DNA of 64,000 bases from Platerodrilus igneus (lineage: Eukaryota > Arthropoda > Insecta > Coleoptera > Lycidae): the NCBI GenBank assembly GCA_036346225.1, contig JARFIW010000108.1, forward strand, positions 3,596,001-3,660,000. Direction: 5' to 3'. Numbering within the stretch: the stretch's first letter is position 1; the number at the start of each line of letters is the position of its first letter. Both the position numbers and the translations under genes were made by a program. The notes beneath the pieces were generated by a model that made no database searches, was not told the DNA's origin, and saw only the letters and a program-made list of their open reading frames with translations. Shown piece by piece: positions 33,910-44,845 of the stretch.

Positions 33910-35244
33910 ATGAATATTATTCACCTCAAGTCTTTGGAGCTAATTTACGAAATCGAATGTAGAAATATTAAACCCGCATCTACCCAAAATGATCGACAAT
34001 TGCAACTCAAAGCTATACTAGCTCAAGAAGCTAAAGGCCTACCCATTTCGAAAGTAATCGTTTCTGATTTACCTCAAAATATGTCTGAAATTAAACAATC
34101 CCTTGAAGATATAACTAATATAATAAACAAAATTGATCCCGGCCCAAGTGAAATCGAATTAAAGCGCGTGGTTTCCCGCATAATTCACCTTAAGCAACAA
34201 ATAGACTTGTTGTGTTTATTTGACAATGAACAAGCGAACCAATCTAAACAAACTTTCTTATCGGATATTTTGTTACTTGAAGGAATAGTTCTGGATAAAC
34301 TTAACCCAAATGCAGACACAGATATATCTGTACCTTTATCAAATCTCGCAATTTCTCAAGCTCCATCATTGGGGAAATCTATACCTGTCTATAAATGGGG
34401 TTTAACTTTTCAGAGTTTTGACTCCCAAATTTCTTTAATGTCTTTTCTTGATAGAATCAACCATTTCAGAATTTCTCGGAATTGCACAGATCAAGATTTA
34501 TTTGTTTCAGCGGGTGAATTATTCTCTGATTCTGTGTTAATCTGGTATCATAACATTAGAGCTCAGATTTCTACCTGGGAGGAATTGGTTAAGTGTTTAA
34601 AACGGGACTTCTTACCGCATGGTTATATTACCGACCTTTAGAATGAGATACAAAATCGAACCCAAGGACCTGACGAAAATGTAATTTCCTTTATTACCTC
34701 AATAGAAGCTCTATATAGTAGACTTGATAATAAACCATCAGAATTTGAAATTATCGATCAGTTGCGTAGAAATTTAAATCCATATTTTTCCAAACGTCTA
34801 GCGTTACAACACATTTCTTCTTTACCTCAATTCAAAGATTTATGTCGTTCGCTCCAAGAAGTAAAGTTGAGGGTGGATAAATACAGTCCTCCTCCAGAAA
34901 AACAATCTGACCTATTAGAACCCGATTTAGCGTGTCAAGTTCAATCTTCTCATAAGGTATCTACCCTTAATATTCCTTCTACCTCAACAAATAACTCACT
35001 TACGTGTTGGAACTGTAAGAAAAGTGGACATAACTACAACGTTTGTACATATCCCAAAAAAATTTTTTGCTATGGCTGTGGTCGCGCTAATATCTATAAA
35101 TCTAACTGTACGAATTGTAATTCTAACGTATCGGGAAACTCCCGTCGAGATATTCCTACCCAAGGCGTCAATATGTCAAGGAATCAAAATCGTCCATTCC
35201 ATAACCATTCAACAGACCCAGACGTCAATAAATTTAAACCATAA
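33910..35244 (+). pseudogene. Gypsy-D gag, one in-frame stop
   Basis: From the ATG at 33910 the frame runs about 444 codons with a single TAG at 34639. An N-terminal helical region (residues 1-150) is followed by a retrotransposon gag domain: a WGLTFQSFDSQISLMSFLDR-like segment and a W..LV..LKRDF pattern near 34590. After the stop come a RNLNPYFSKRLAL block and the knuckle CWNCKKSGHNYNVC, with a second Cys cluster starting CYGCG. The pol frame overlaps it from 35024 in the +1 register. Apart from the stop it is well preserved. Confidence 0.86.
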
Positions 35245-36000
35245 AACTACCTCTAACGCTGTACTTTTATTAAATATATCTAACAATAATATCGCTACTT
35301 TGAATTTACAAAATACCTTGCCTTCATTAAAAGAATCATGTTATACTACCCCGTCAGAATGGTCTAATTGGCTACAAACCGTTAATTCCTTTTACCATAA
35401 AAAGTCTGCTGCTTTACAACTTGTTAAAAAACCTTTCGATAATCGCCCACATTTACCCATCTCGATTGGTTCCTTAAATGTAATAGCTTTACTGGACACA
35501 GGTTCCTCATGCTCCCTTATAAACAACGAAGGTCTACAACAATTATCTAAACAAAATATTAAAATTCAAATTGCTCTCGAAAAAACTTCCATAAATTTAG
35601 CTGACGATAATCAAATATATGTAACGGGTTCCCTTAAATTAAAAATTCGAGTAGAATCACTTGAACGTGACGTTCCATTTTTGATAGTACCGACATTAGC
35701 TTATCCATTCCTACTAGGTGTAGATTTTTGAAAACTTTTTAATTTATCGCTTTAGTTACAAGATTTTTCTTGGCAAACTTCCCTTAAAACAAATTCCTGC
35801 GCATCTGCAGGAATATCTAATAAAATTTCTCTTACCGATTCCCAAAATGTAATTCTTAACTCTACAATTGACAAATTTCGTAAACTTAATACCTCTGAAC
35901 TTGGTTGCGTTACTACCGCAACACATGTTATCTCTACAGGTGATGCCCTCCCTTTTAAGCAACGTCAATATCCGTTATCGCCTGCATTACAAGAGCATTA
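35024..36000 (+). pseudogene. Gypsy-D protease and start of pol, truncated
   Basis: The frame 35024-35731 has VIALLDTGSSCSLINNEG (catalytic Asp-Thr-Gly intact) near 35480-35530 and a FLLGVDF end, then TGA where the family likely has Trp. Reading continues to about 35995 (TATHVISTGDALPFKQRQYP), the link to RT, and stops at the deletion junction. It is in the +1 frame relative to gag, with about 220 bp of overlap. Confidence 0.82.
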
Positions 36001-36028
36001 CAAAACCGTCCACGGGACTGTAATAAAT

Positions 36029-36840
36029 TTTGCAGGTTTATTAACTATGTATTGCATAAATTTAGTACCTAAATGCATCCAACATCTCATCCATAGACAC
36101 ATATTCGCCGACTTGATAATTATTTCTACATTGCTCAACAAATTCATCAAAGTATGCTCTTATTGGAGCCAAATTGTTAAGTTTCTTACGTTGACTTCAG
36201 TCTTCTAAATTATCAAACCTCAACACCCTTAGCAACGTGTAAAATCGTCTCGTAATCATTGTAGCACCGTGCCATCATCTGCCCATAATTCTGCAATACG
36301 CATATAATGACTTTTTTTTACTCCAGCTAAGCGGAGACGGCCTATGAGAGCTCTTATTTCTGTAAGATCTGTAATACCGCAATCTCTTTCACGAGCGTAG
36401 AGCACATGACTATAATCTGCATAAATTTTTCTGAAAAAAAATAGTTCCCAGCATTCCAAGGGAGATTTTGCAATTTGCGCAACAGTCTTTACATGCGGAA
36501 GATGTGAAACAACATTATGTTTTCTAATACAACCGGTGAGAACTGGAGCATGTTTCAGATATTAATTTGTTTTTGTCTTTTCCCAAAAATAATGGTACCC
36601 CACCAGTATAGTAATTATCATCAGGCACTTCAGTCATCGGATTGCTCTGAATCAGTTTTATGTGGGCTGTGATCACTATCTGAGTCAGATTCTATGTGAT
36701 CCGGTCTCATACGCTCGTCTAAACTTTTCGGCTCATTTTGCTGCAGATCATTATTTTTCTCTTATTCAATTTGTAGAAAGGGCAAGATCCACAATTTTCC
36801 TACCTCGGCTCATGATACAAATATAGACAGTCGGAAAACA
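36029..36840 (-). pseudogene. piggyBac-1 transposase, N-terminal part
   Basis: A possible start (MSRGRKIV) lies near 36815 on the minus strand. The frame 36256-36459 contains LTEIRALIGRLRLAGVKKSH and AELWADDGT, typical of the DDE_Tnp_1_7 domain start. Further left, YFDEFVEQCRNNYQ and SMDEML hold the first catalytic Asp, then a frameshift leads to the Gypsy junction. All three catalytic Asp codons of piggyBac-1 are still readable, but in different frames. Confidence 0.85.
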
Positions 36841-37150
36841 AAACTTACATCAATCATAAACAGTACACTAATCACTATCCAAACAATGTCTGTAGAACGT
36901 CACAATTCAATACTAAAATTTACTGTGCTTGGTCGCGCGATGACACAAAGTGCTAACAGCACCTTATATTAACAGCTTGTACAAATACACTAAAGAAAGT
37001 ATTTTCAAAGCAACACTGCTATATTGTAGTAAAGGGCCAGGTATAGGATAAAACGGGTGGGAAGGATTCTGCCTGTCCTAACAGTATAATTATAACGAAT
37101 TTTTAAAGAACGTAATACAAAGTGCTATATAGCGACTAATGCCGGGTTAA

Positions 37151-37480
37151 ATCACTTAAACCGACAGAAACCCATAAAATAATATAAAATTTAAGTTGTA
37201 CTGACCCAACCAATAATACAGATGTGGTACTACATTGACAATGTGAAAATAACAATAATTATTCGCATGCATCAAAATATCGTTGACTTTGACTTTAAGA
37301 CAGTTCAAGCCGTACAAACTCTGTGAACCAGAAAATTGTGTAAACCTATAACGCCAACTAACATCCTAAAATAAATAAGAATTTATAAAATTTACTTTAA
37401 ATTACGTTCATCAGGAACTATAGAAAAAAATTTAGTGAAATGATGCAATCCTAAATACAGTGACATTTTAAACAAAACAA
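37151..37480. other. Unassigned spacer
   Basis: About 330 bp between the piggyBac right TTAA and the AGGT duplication of the next LTR. It is AT-rich with no recognised feature. Confidence 0.5.
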
Positions 37481-37484
37481 AGGT

Positions 37485-38067
37485 TGTTACATGCCAAAAT
37501 TGGCATTGTACATTTTTAATTATGTGACTAAATTCCTGCTACTATTTTAAAATAGACTTGTTCATTTCTGTCATTTTGGACAGTTGCGTTTGCGCAAAAG
37601 AATGCGTAAGCGCGGAGTGATGGGGAAGTGCGCGGTTTGCGACATGACATGATTATTAGCCACGAGACGTCGAACGGTAACGTTTACCTGTGTCGTGGTG
37701 CTGTCTTTTCTTTTTTAGGATGGAGGTACCTCTATCGTATCTCTACCTTCTATCGTTTCCTCTACCTGTATCCTTGTCGCTCCCCTACAAACGAAAGAGG
37801 AAGACAAATCATTTGGATCAATAATGGCGTGCCGCAACCCACCCGGAAACAAGGAGATGCCCTGAGATTAACTGCAAGGCGCGTTTTAAGTGAGTACTTC
37901 GCTCTATTTACATTTTAAAGTGCAAATTGTATCATTGTAAACGTGTTTGGTATGTGATACAATTTGACACGTAATTATGTCATTATTGTGCAATATTGTG
38001 AAACATGGATCGTATTAGTGTTGTCAACTGTAGCAGTGGCGCTGAATACGTACGCGGGAATGTAACA
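37485..38067 (+). mobile_element. Solo LTR, Gypsy-D family, AGGT duplication
   Basis: It is 583 bp, starting TGTTACATGCC and ending CGGGAATGTAACA, with perfect AGGT at 37481-37484 and 38068-38071. This copy defines the family's terminal repeat TGTTAC/GTAACA. GTGAGTA lies at 37890-37896. The 96-codon frame at 37628-37918 lies entirely within the LTR and is not a gene. Confidence 0.93.
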
Positions 38068-38180
38068 AGGTAAATACTAATACGGTAATTTATATCGAAC
38101 ATCTTTTTAAATATATGAAATTTTAAATCTGGCGGTAAGGAAATGCATGTCGGTTCTAGAAAATTCCAAACCGGAAGTGC

Positions 38181-38551
38181 CGTAATATTACGAAATTTAG
38201 GTTATATTTGTAAAGAATATGAGTAGATGGCTACGTAAAATCTTCTAAAATCTTTGAAGTTTAAATTTAAAATACTATTGCGTCGATGATAGCAATAAAA
38301 AAACGATTTGATTGTTCTAAGCTCAAGGTACGTGTAGGTTAATAAAATGTATTAGTATTCTGATTGGTATAACAAGTGACGTGGTCAAAGGTATAAATAT
38401 AAGATGCCAACCAAAACGGGGCAAGAAGGTATCACACATTGAACGGGTAAGGACTAGATGTAGATGTTATAAATTATAGATGTACATGGTGTACTAAACA
38501 GTACAGTTAAAGGATAAATAAAAAATCGCTTAATGGAATTCGATCGTAGCA
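38181..38551 (+). repeat. Gypsy-B LTR 1
   Basis: It starts CGTAATATTACG (TG changed to CG) and ends GTAGCA. TATAAATATAAG lies at 38392, and an A-rich AATAAAAAA signal near 38517-38525. Confidence 0.75.
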
Positions 38552-40490
38552 TCTAGGAGTTTGATAGGATTCCATAAAGAATGTATTAAGTACCCAGATG
38601 ATTGGAGAAAATTTATTTGAAGGATTTAGAACTGCGTTACTTGAATTGGACAGATTTAACCTCATACGTAATGTAAGGGGAAACAACTACTCAGGATATC
38701 GAACAAAGAAATCGCCTGTTGCAGTTAGCATGTGGGTGAACAAACAAAAGGAAACTTGAATATCCAACGAGAACCATTTTATACGGTTATGTTGAATTAT
38801 AGAAGAACCGAAAATCAATGTAGATTAGGTAAGTGACGATTAAATTTTGTATAAAATGGAAACATGGATAACCAATAGATAGAGAGGAAGGCGAGTCCAT
38901 TTCTATTTATAAAGTAGGTTCTTAAGAGTTTGTTTTCCAGTAAAGAATAATGTTTTTGTTTTATTATGTTTCAAGGAGTGTAATAAATGTTTATCGATTA
39001 ATTGGGAGTTAATTACTCGTTATGAACTATGATTGATTTCGAGGTATATGTAAACTAAATAATTTTAACAGTAGTTAGCTACTTAGGTTAGAGAAACTGT
39101 TACACCCTCAGATAAACTAACTATCGAATGTTACACAACATATCAAAATTTGAGACGGTTATAGCAGAACCATCCCACCCTGTAGAAGCTGTCTATGCAC
39201 CAGTTCTGTAACGAACCAAAGTATAGAGTACAACATACATGAATGCAATTGTGATTGTAGAGTTCGACGAACAATAAACCAGGTACCAATAACTAAATAT
39301 TCATATCTTATTAAACGAATATTATCTAATGCATGTCTAAAAATGCCAAAGCCATAAACACGCTTTTTTGAAATTAAAATTAGTTTAAAGTAGAAAGCGG
39401 CAACAAAAACGGAAATACCGTCAAGTAAAAGGGAAAAGATCAAATCAGTCTACCATTCATGCATTTCAGGCAATTGTAATTCAATTGACGAACAACAAGC
39501 ACAGAGGCTAAGTAATTTGAAGTGACTAATTTTACAAATTTGGGCTTGCTAGTGAAATAAGCTCCCGAACGTAAACATGACCGTGGAGTTAAATAAATTG
39601 TCACTAGTGAAAGTGGACTGGTAGTGGATGTTTTCTGCAACACCTAATAGATTTTGAGGATTACTGACAACTCCATTTGATCATGCACAACAGGCTTGTA
39701 CAAACAAGCTGTAAGTCATTGAATTCTACAAACTATTATTTTATATTTGACTGCATAGAACTATTTTTTTATTAAGAGGACTTGTACGTTAGTGCAGGCT
39801 TGATTAAAAATAAATTGTAACCACGAAAATCTTCATAATTGTAATTAAACAAACTTATAGGTATTCATTAAGCTTGGTTGGATACTTATAATTAATAAAT
39901 TTACTCTTTTACACACATATTTGATCAAATATGGATAGTTAATCAGTTTGTTCTTTTACTGTGATATTCATGTTTTAATATAGGTAACTATCAGTTTATA
40001 GATTGGGCATTTTTTAAACATGCAGGTGAAGAAAAACAAGTGTACACAAGACTCTACCAACCTGTATTGCAGAAAGATAAGACCATTTAGTATTATCCCT
40101 TAGAGTGCTGATCCTCTAGAAAAATTGAAAATTCCAGGTGGGTTGGCGCTCAAGAAGATTATCGTATTCAAACAGAATGGTTAAATATTTTATCACAATG
40201 TGTTATCAATGATCGCAGGTCATACCAAGGAACACAAAATGAATTTAATAATGTAAGGAATCAAAATGTAAATGTGTCAGTATCAGTTCAAGAAGTAACC
40301 CCCAAACTAAATACAACTGGGACACGAGCTCCTGTGACTCGATAATAAAACAATGAAGCAACTTCATTATCTGAAGTTTTTTAATCATTTTTGGAAAAAA
40401 TTAAAGTACCGTACAGTACCAATTAAAATCGATAATTATATAGAAGAAAGTGTGTGACACTTGAAAATGTTAATGAGAAGTGCAATTATG
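38552..40490 (+). pseudogene. Gypsy-B leader and eroded gag region, copy 1
   Basis: By position this should hold gag. Only scraps read as protein, such as MIGENLFEGF near 38598 and KFETVIAEPSHPVEAVYAPV near 39145. The same stretch in copy 2 (44846-46800) is alignable throughout. Both copies show an open minus-strand frame (39159-39443 and 45567-45854), which I take to be a shadow. No zinc knuckle was found. Confidence 0.5.
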
Positions 40491-40830
40491 TACCCAAAGT
40501 CAACTGTTGCATGGGGAATGATAAGTTTGAAGCTTTGCTGATACGGGGAATAGTGGTTGTATATGTCTGAAAAAAAACTACAATCTTTAGAAAAGAATAA
40601 TGATGATATTTTAAATCTTCCCATAGTAGGGCTATCAATTCGAGGGGTTACTGGTAAAACCGTTAAGGTTAAAAGACAGGCATTAATAAATATTACAATT
40701 GCAACTGAAAGAATACCTGTTATATTTTTAATTGTTCAAAATATAAACACTTCAGTGATGTTGGGGACAGACTGGGTTATTAAGTGCGATACATTGAGAA
40801 GAAGAATTTGAATTCTAAAATTGATAATCG
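40491..40830 (+). pseudogene. Gypsy-B protease, copy 1
   Basis: A broken ALLDTG-type site (near 40530-40550) precedes the frame 40557-40811, with VGLSIRGVTGKTVKVKRQA and IFLIVQNINTSVMLGTDWV. The GTDW flap-end pattern is typical of retroelement aspartic proteases. The copy 2 counterpart is at about 46800-47110. Confidence 0.7.
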
Positions 40831-41279
40831 AATTATTGTGGAGAATTTTATAGAGGATGTCTACCTTGAACCTCCAATATTTGTGAGTTTGAGCATTAGC
40901 GGAGACAGTGATTTTGTGTTACAAGATACTAATCTGTTTCATGAGTTAAGTATTTTATTAGATTTGCAACAAAGTGTGGATTAAGATCGTGCTGATGGTG
41001 GATCACTGCAATTTCAGTGTGAATAATGTCCTGCTGTATTATCGTATAACGAAAGGTTAAAACAAATTCATTTAAGTAAACATAATAGTGTCGATTGTAT
41101 GAATGTGTGTACAATGTCTAATGATAAATTGATCGAACAGCTTAAACAAAGGTGATATACCAGGATTATGTATGAAATTTGAGTGTTTTTTACGAAACAA
41201 GGAACATGTTCATTTTATTAACAGAACTCATTCAATTCTGTTTTTAAAAAAGGGAAGTGATTAGTAAAGAAATAGAAAG

Positions 41280-42480
41280 GATGATAAACTTGAATATAAT
41301 AAGGGGCCGAGATCACCATATTCAAATCCTATAGTGATGGTGGCGAAAAAAGATGGGTCGGTGGTTAGGATTTGTTTGGATGCACGTGAATTGAATAAAA
41401 TTTTGATACCCGACACAGAGTCACCTCAAACTATGGAAGAGTTGTTGCAGAAATTTCATGGGACTAAATACATAACATTGTTAGATTTTACTTGGGTGGG
41501 AAATTAAATTAAATGAATCCAGTCGTCCACTAACAGCTTTTCTTGTGAATGGTTGCAGCTATTAATTTAAGATACTATCGTTTGTGCTCAATATTTCAGT
41601 GGCAATGTTTAGCAAGTGTCTAGATACGGTGGTAGGACCAGAAGTTTTGAGTTTTGCGACGATGTATGTCGATGATATTCTAATTACTTCATCTTCAATT
41701 AACAATCATCTTAATAAGATGCATATTGTTTTGTCAAAAATACAGAATGCAAGAATGACTACTAAGGCTAGTAAATAGGAATTTTTGAAAACTGAACTCA
41801 AGTTTTTTGACTAAATAATAAGTGCAGATGAGATTGCAGTTGATCCGGATAAAATACAAGTGATTCAGATTTTCCTAAACCATGAAATAAAAAAGAATTA
41901 CAATCATTCTTGGAATTTTGTAACTTTTATAGGAAATTTATACCAGAACATGCAGATTAAATTTCAAAACTAACTCACCTAATAAGAAAAAATTATAAAT
42001 GGCATTGGGGTGTCATCGAAACGGAAATTTTCAATAGGATAAAAATGGAGACTTGAATTAAAACATCCAGCTTTTAGTAAACCATTTTATTTAGAAACTG
42101 ATGCCTCGACCAAAGCTCTAAGGGTACATCTGTTTCAAATTGATAAGGATGGAGAGATACGTAGTATAGCTTTTGTCAGTAGAAGTCCATTGACTACAGA
42201 ACGTCATTATATGATAACGGAGTTGGAACTATTAAGTATCGTGCTTGGTTGTATAAAATTTAGAACATATATTCTAGGATTTCAAACATACGTGGTAACA
42301 GATCATTAGGCACTTGAATTTCTTTTCTCATGCAAAGCACTGAGTGCAAGGTTGATGCCTTGGTGCTTGTATGTGCAACAATTTAAATTGGAAATTAAAT
42401 ATGCGAAGGGTAAAAATAATATTATAGCAGATTTTTTATCTCGCTATAGTTATGAAGGAGAAAAGAGAAACCCAGCTATT
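41280..42480 (+). pseudogene. Gypsy-B reverse transcriptase and RNase H, copy 1
   Basis: The RT blocks in order are SPYSNPIVMVAKKDGS, RICLDARELNKIL, a motif A region broken by a frameshift near 41491, MYVDDILITSS (active site, both Asp kept) near 41665, and LQSFLEFCNFYRKFIPEHA. RNase H follows with YLETDASTKAL and TELELLSIVLG. Disabling lesions include TAA at 41563-41565 and TAG at 41776-41778, both shared with copy 2. Confidence 0.85.
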
Positions 42481-43465
42481 ATTGTAGCTTCAACTAGAAT
42501 TAAAACTTATAATATAAAAATCTGAAAGAAAACCAAGCCAATGATGCACAACTACATTGGATAAAGAGAGAGTTGATTTCTAATTCAAATGGGAAGGAAG
42601 CTCAATTAGGGAAACATTTTACTATTAATTATGAAGTATTAGTCAGGAAAAGTAAAGCAAGAGAAGAATGGTTGCTCATGTGTATATCAAGACACTTAGC
42701 TGATATATTAATACGGGAATACCATTTAATTTACGGCCACTTTGGAGGTAAAAAATGTGCAGGATTAATAGGAGACATGTGTTATATACCGAACTTGCGT
42801 CCCAAAGCAGCTAAAATAATTTCAGGTTGTAAGTTATGTCAGAAATCCAAGGTAGGAAACATTAAACAAGCTACAGTACGAAAAATATAATGGTTAAACA
42901 ACCATTGGGACTAGATTTCATCGATCTATATGGCTCACTACCTACGGGTAGAGTCGGACTAAATTATATATCTGTAGTAAGTGATGTGTTCTTCAAATTC
43001 ATTTAATTATATCCTATGAAGCGATATCCTGAAAAAACGTTACGTAATGAAATAACTGAGGATTTTATTCCTAATATAGACAGACCCAGGTGTCTACTAG
43101 CAGTCCATGGAACACAATTCACTAGCAACTTGTGGCAAGAAACTATAACCGAACTAGGCATTTAAGGAAGAAATTCAACTATTTATCATCCACAATCATA
43201 CCCAGTGAAGCGAAGCATGAGAGAGTTGGGATATTTATTTAGAGTGTATTGCAATAAAAAACACTCCCTATGGTCAGTATATACTCAGGTGATAGAATAT
43301 TGGTTAAATCGTGGGAAAATGCGTCGACCGGTTTTGCACCTATTGAATTACTTATTCATTGAGAAATTAATCAGTTTTCCAAAATGGGAAGTTTTGACTG
43401 AGAACTTCAAGATTTTAATGAGCAAAACAAAATGTAAAGAAAGACACGAAATTCAGATAATATAA
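42481..43465 (+). pseudogene. Gypsy-B integrase, copy 1
   Basis: The frame 42573-42890 is the zinc-binding domain, with HLIYGHFGGKKC and CKLCQKSKVG (HHCC pattern). The core follows in broken frames: GLDFIDLYGSLPTGRVG (first Asp), HGTQFTS, and a Glu region reading MRELGYLFRVYCNKKHS in frame 43205-43465. It has no copy 2 counterpart because copy 2 is truncated. Confidence 0.82.
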
Positions 43466-44477
43466 AATATACATAAAATGCAATAAATTTAAAACCGTAT
43501 AAAAACAACGTGTTAGTAGGGTAACATAATTGTTTCGAGATGCTGTCTTAGGAGGTATTTAATATTGCTAAGATACTTAACTGGTTAGAAAATATAGAAT
43601 TTAGGATTAATTTAGTTTCATGGGACATCAACTTAGATATAAGAGTATGTTTGTTATAGGGTGAAAGGCTTCGATTCTCTGGAAGTTGAAAATAAGTTCG
43701 AGTACAGAGTACGATTATGTGAAATTGGAAGTAGACCGATTTCACAAACTAAAACGGAGTAATTGTAATACCTGAGCTATGCTGACAATTCAGAATTTTA
43801 TTCTTTTTAATTCTATACTACAATACACTGTACTTAATATCAATAATACTTAAATTTTCTATAGATTTAGGCTATTTGTCATGACTATTGAGTGGAAAAT
43901 TCCATTGCAACTGTGCATTTTTGTTAAAAATGAGTAATATTTTTTTGATTGGTTGGCAGCTGGTTGACGATAGATTAATTCCCGCCATTTTGAAAAAAGA
44001 AATAAATAGTGAAGCACGCAAGCAAGGACTTTTTACTTTCGGCCGTTGCCTTTTGGGCCGTTCTACCTTGCAGAAGTTCGCAAACTCTTGCGAATGTGTT
44101 GAATTTATCAAGCAAAAGGGTGTTAGGTTATTAAACGAGAATTTTTTGCAGGAATCCGCAAACTCTTGCGAATGTGTTGAATTTATTAAAAGATAAAAAA
44201 TTGTTATTTTATGATGCTCGAGCAGTCATTTTGGGGGCAAAAAGCATGACAAAATAATTATTACTACCAGAAATTAATTAAGTCAATCAAGTATTCAATG
44301 TGGAGCAAAAAAGTATTTATGCTTCAAAATTCAGTGTATTTGTTCAGGTGCTTAGTCCAGGAACTCGAGTGTTGCATAGTATGACAACCTTGTTATTGGG
44401 ATAATGGTGATTTGTCTATTGTAAATGACGATGAAGATTCTTGCAGTACTAGATGAAACATTCCAAATGGGAAGAGC
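43466..44477 (+). other. Gypsy-B 3' internal region with small inverted-end insert
   Basis: Between integrase and LTR 2. A block at 43873-44256 has inverted ends (TTTGTCATG at 43877, CATGACAAA at 44247) and may be a MITE. It contains a direct repeat of CGCAAACTCTTGCGAATGTG at about 44078 and 44158, 79 bp apart. The repeat produces a 102-codon plus-strand frame (43888-44196) with the peptide ANSCECVEFIK twice. I do not regard that frame as a proven gene. Confidence 0.45.
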
Positions 44478-44845
44478 TGTAATACTACGAAATTTAGGGT
44501 ATTTTTCTAAAGAATATGAATAGAAAGCTACGTAAAATCTTCTAAAATATTTAAAATTTAAATTTAAAATACTATTGCGTCGATGATTGTTATAAGCTCA
44601 ACGCACGTGTAGGTTAATAAAATGTACTAGTATTCTGATTGATATAACAAGTGACGTGATCAAAGGTATAAATATAAGATACCAACCAAAACGGGGCAAG
44701 AAGGTATCACACATTGTACGGGTAAGCACTAGATGTAGACGATATAAATTATAGATGTACATGGCGTACTAAACAGTACATTAAATAGTCGGTGTACAGT
44801 TAAAGGATAAATAAAAAATCGCATTAACGGAATTCGATTATAGCA
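44478..44845 (+). repeat. Gypsy-B LTR 2, shared between the two units
   Basis: It starts TGTAATACTACG and ends TATAGCA, preceded by the purine tract GGGAAGAGC. It carries the same TATAAATATAAG and AATAAA features as LTR 1. It acts as the 3' LTR of copy 1 and the 5' LTR of copy 2. Confidence 0.78.

Larger units (their letters stand above)
32135..36024 (+). mobile_element. Gypsy-D insertion with internal deletion
   Basis: A 604-bp 5' LTR, primer-binding site, leader, gag and protease are followed by an abrupt join near 36000 to the last 25 or so bases of the LTR (GTCCAC.GGACTGTAAT). That tail matches the 5' LTR end at 32722-32738. AAAT lies on both sides, 32131-32134 and 36025-36028. RT, RNase H, integrase and most of the 3' LTR are gone. 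Its gag and protease closely match the minus-strand copy at 63400-64000, so both belong to one family. Confidence 0.88.
30942..37146 (-). mobile_element. piggyBac-1, split by a Gypsy-D insertion
   Basis: The ends are CCCGGCATTAGTCACTATAT at 30942 and its near-perfect complement ending GACTAATGCCGGG at 37146. TTAA flanks it at 30938-30941 and 37147-37150, the diagnostic piggyBac target. Without the nested Gypsy the element is about 2.3 kb, the usual size. Subterminal copies of a TTAGTCGC motif are visible just inside the left end. Its transposase is on the minus strand in two blocks. Confidence 0.94.

Noticed and set aside
37628..37918. 96-codon plus-strand frame as a gene
   Set aside because: It lies entirely within a solo LTR with a perfect AGGT duplication, and related LTRs do not keep the frame.
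39159..39443. Minus-strand frame present in both Gypsy-B copies as a conserved antisense gene
   Set aside because: Both copies derive from a recent duplication, so persistence of the frame is expected. The sense strand is the eroded gag region.
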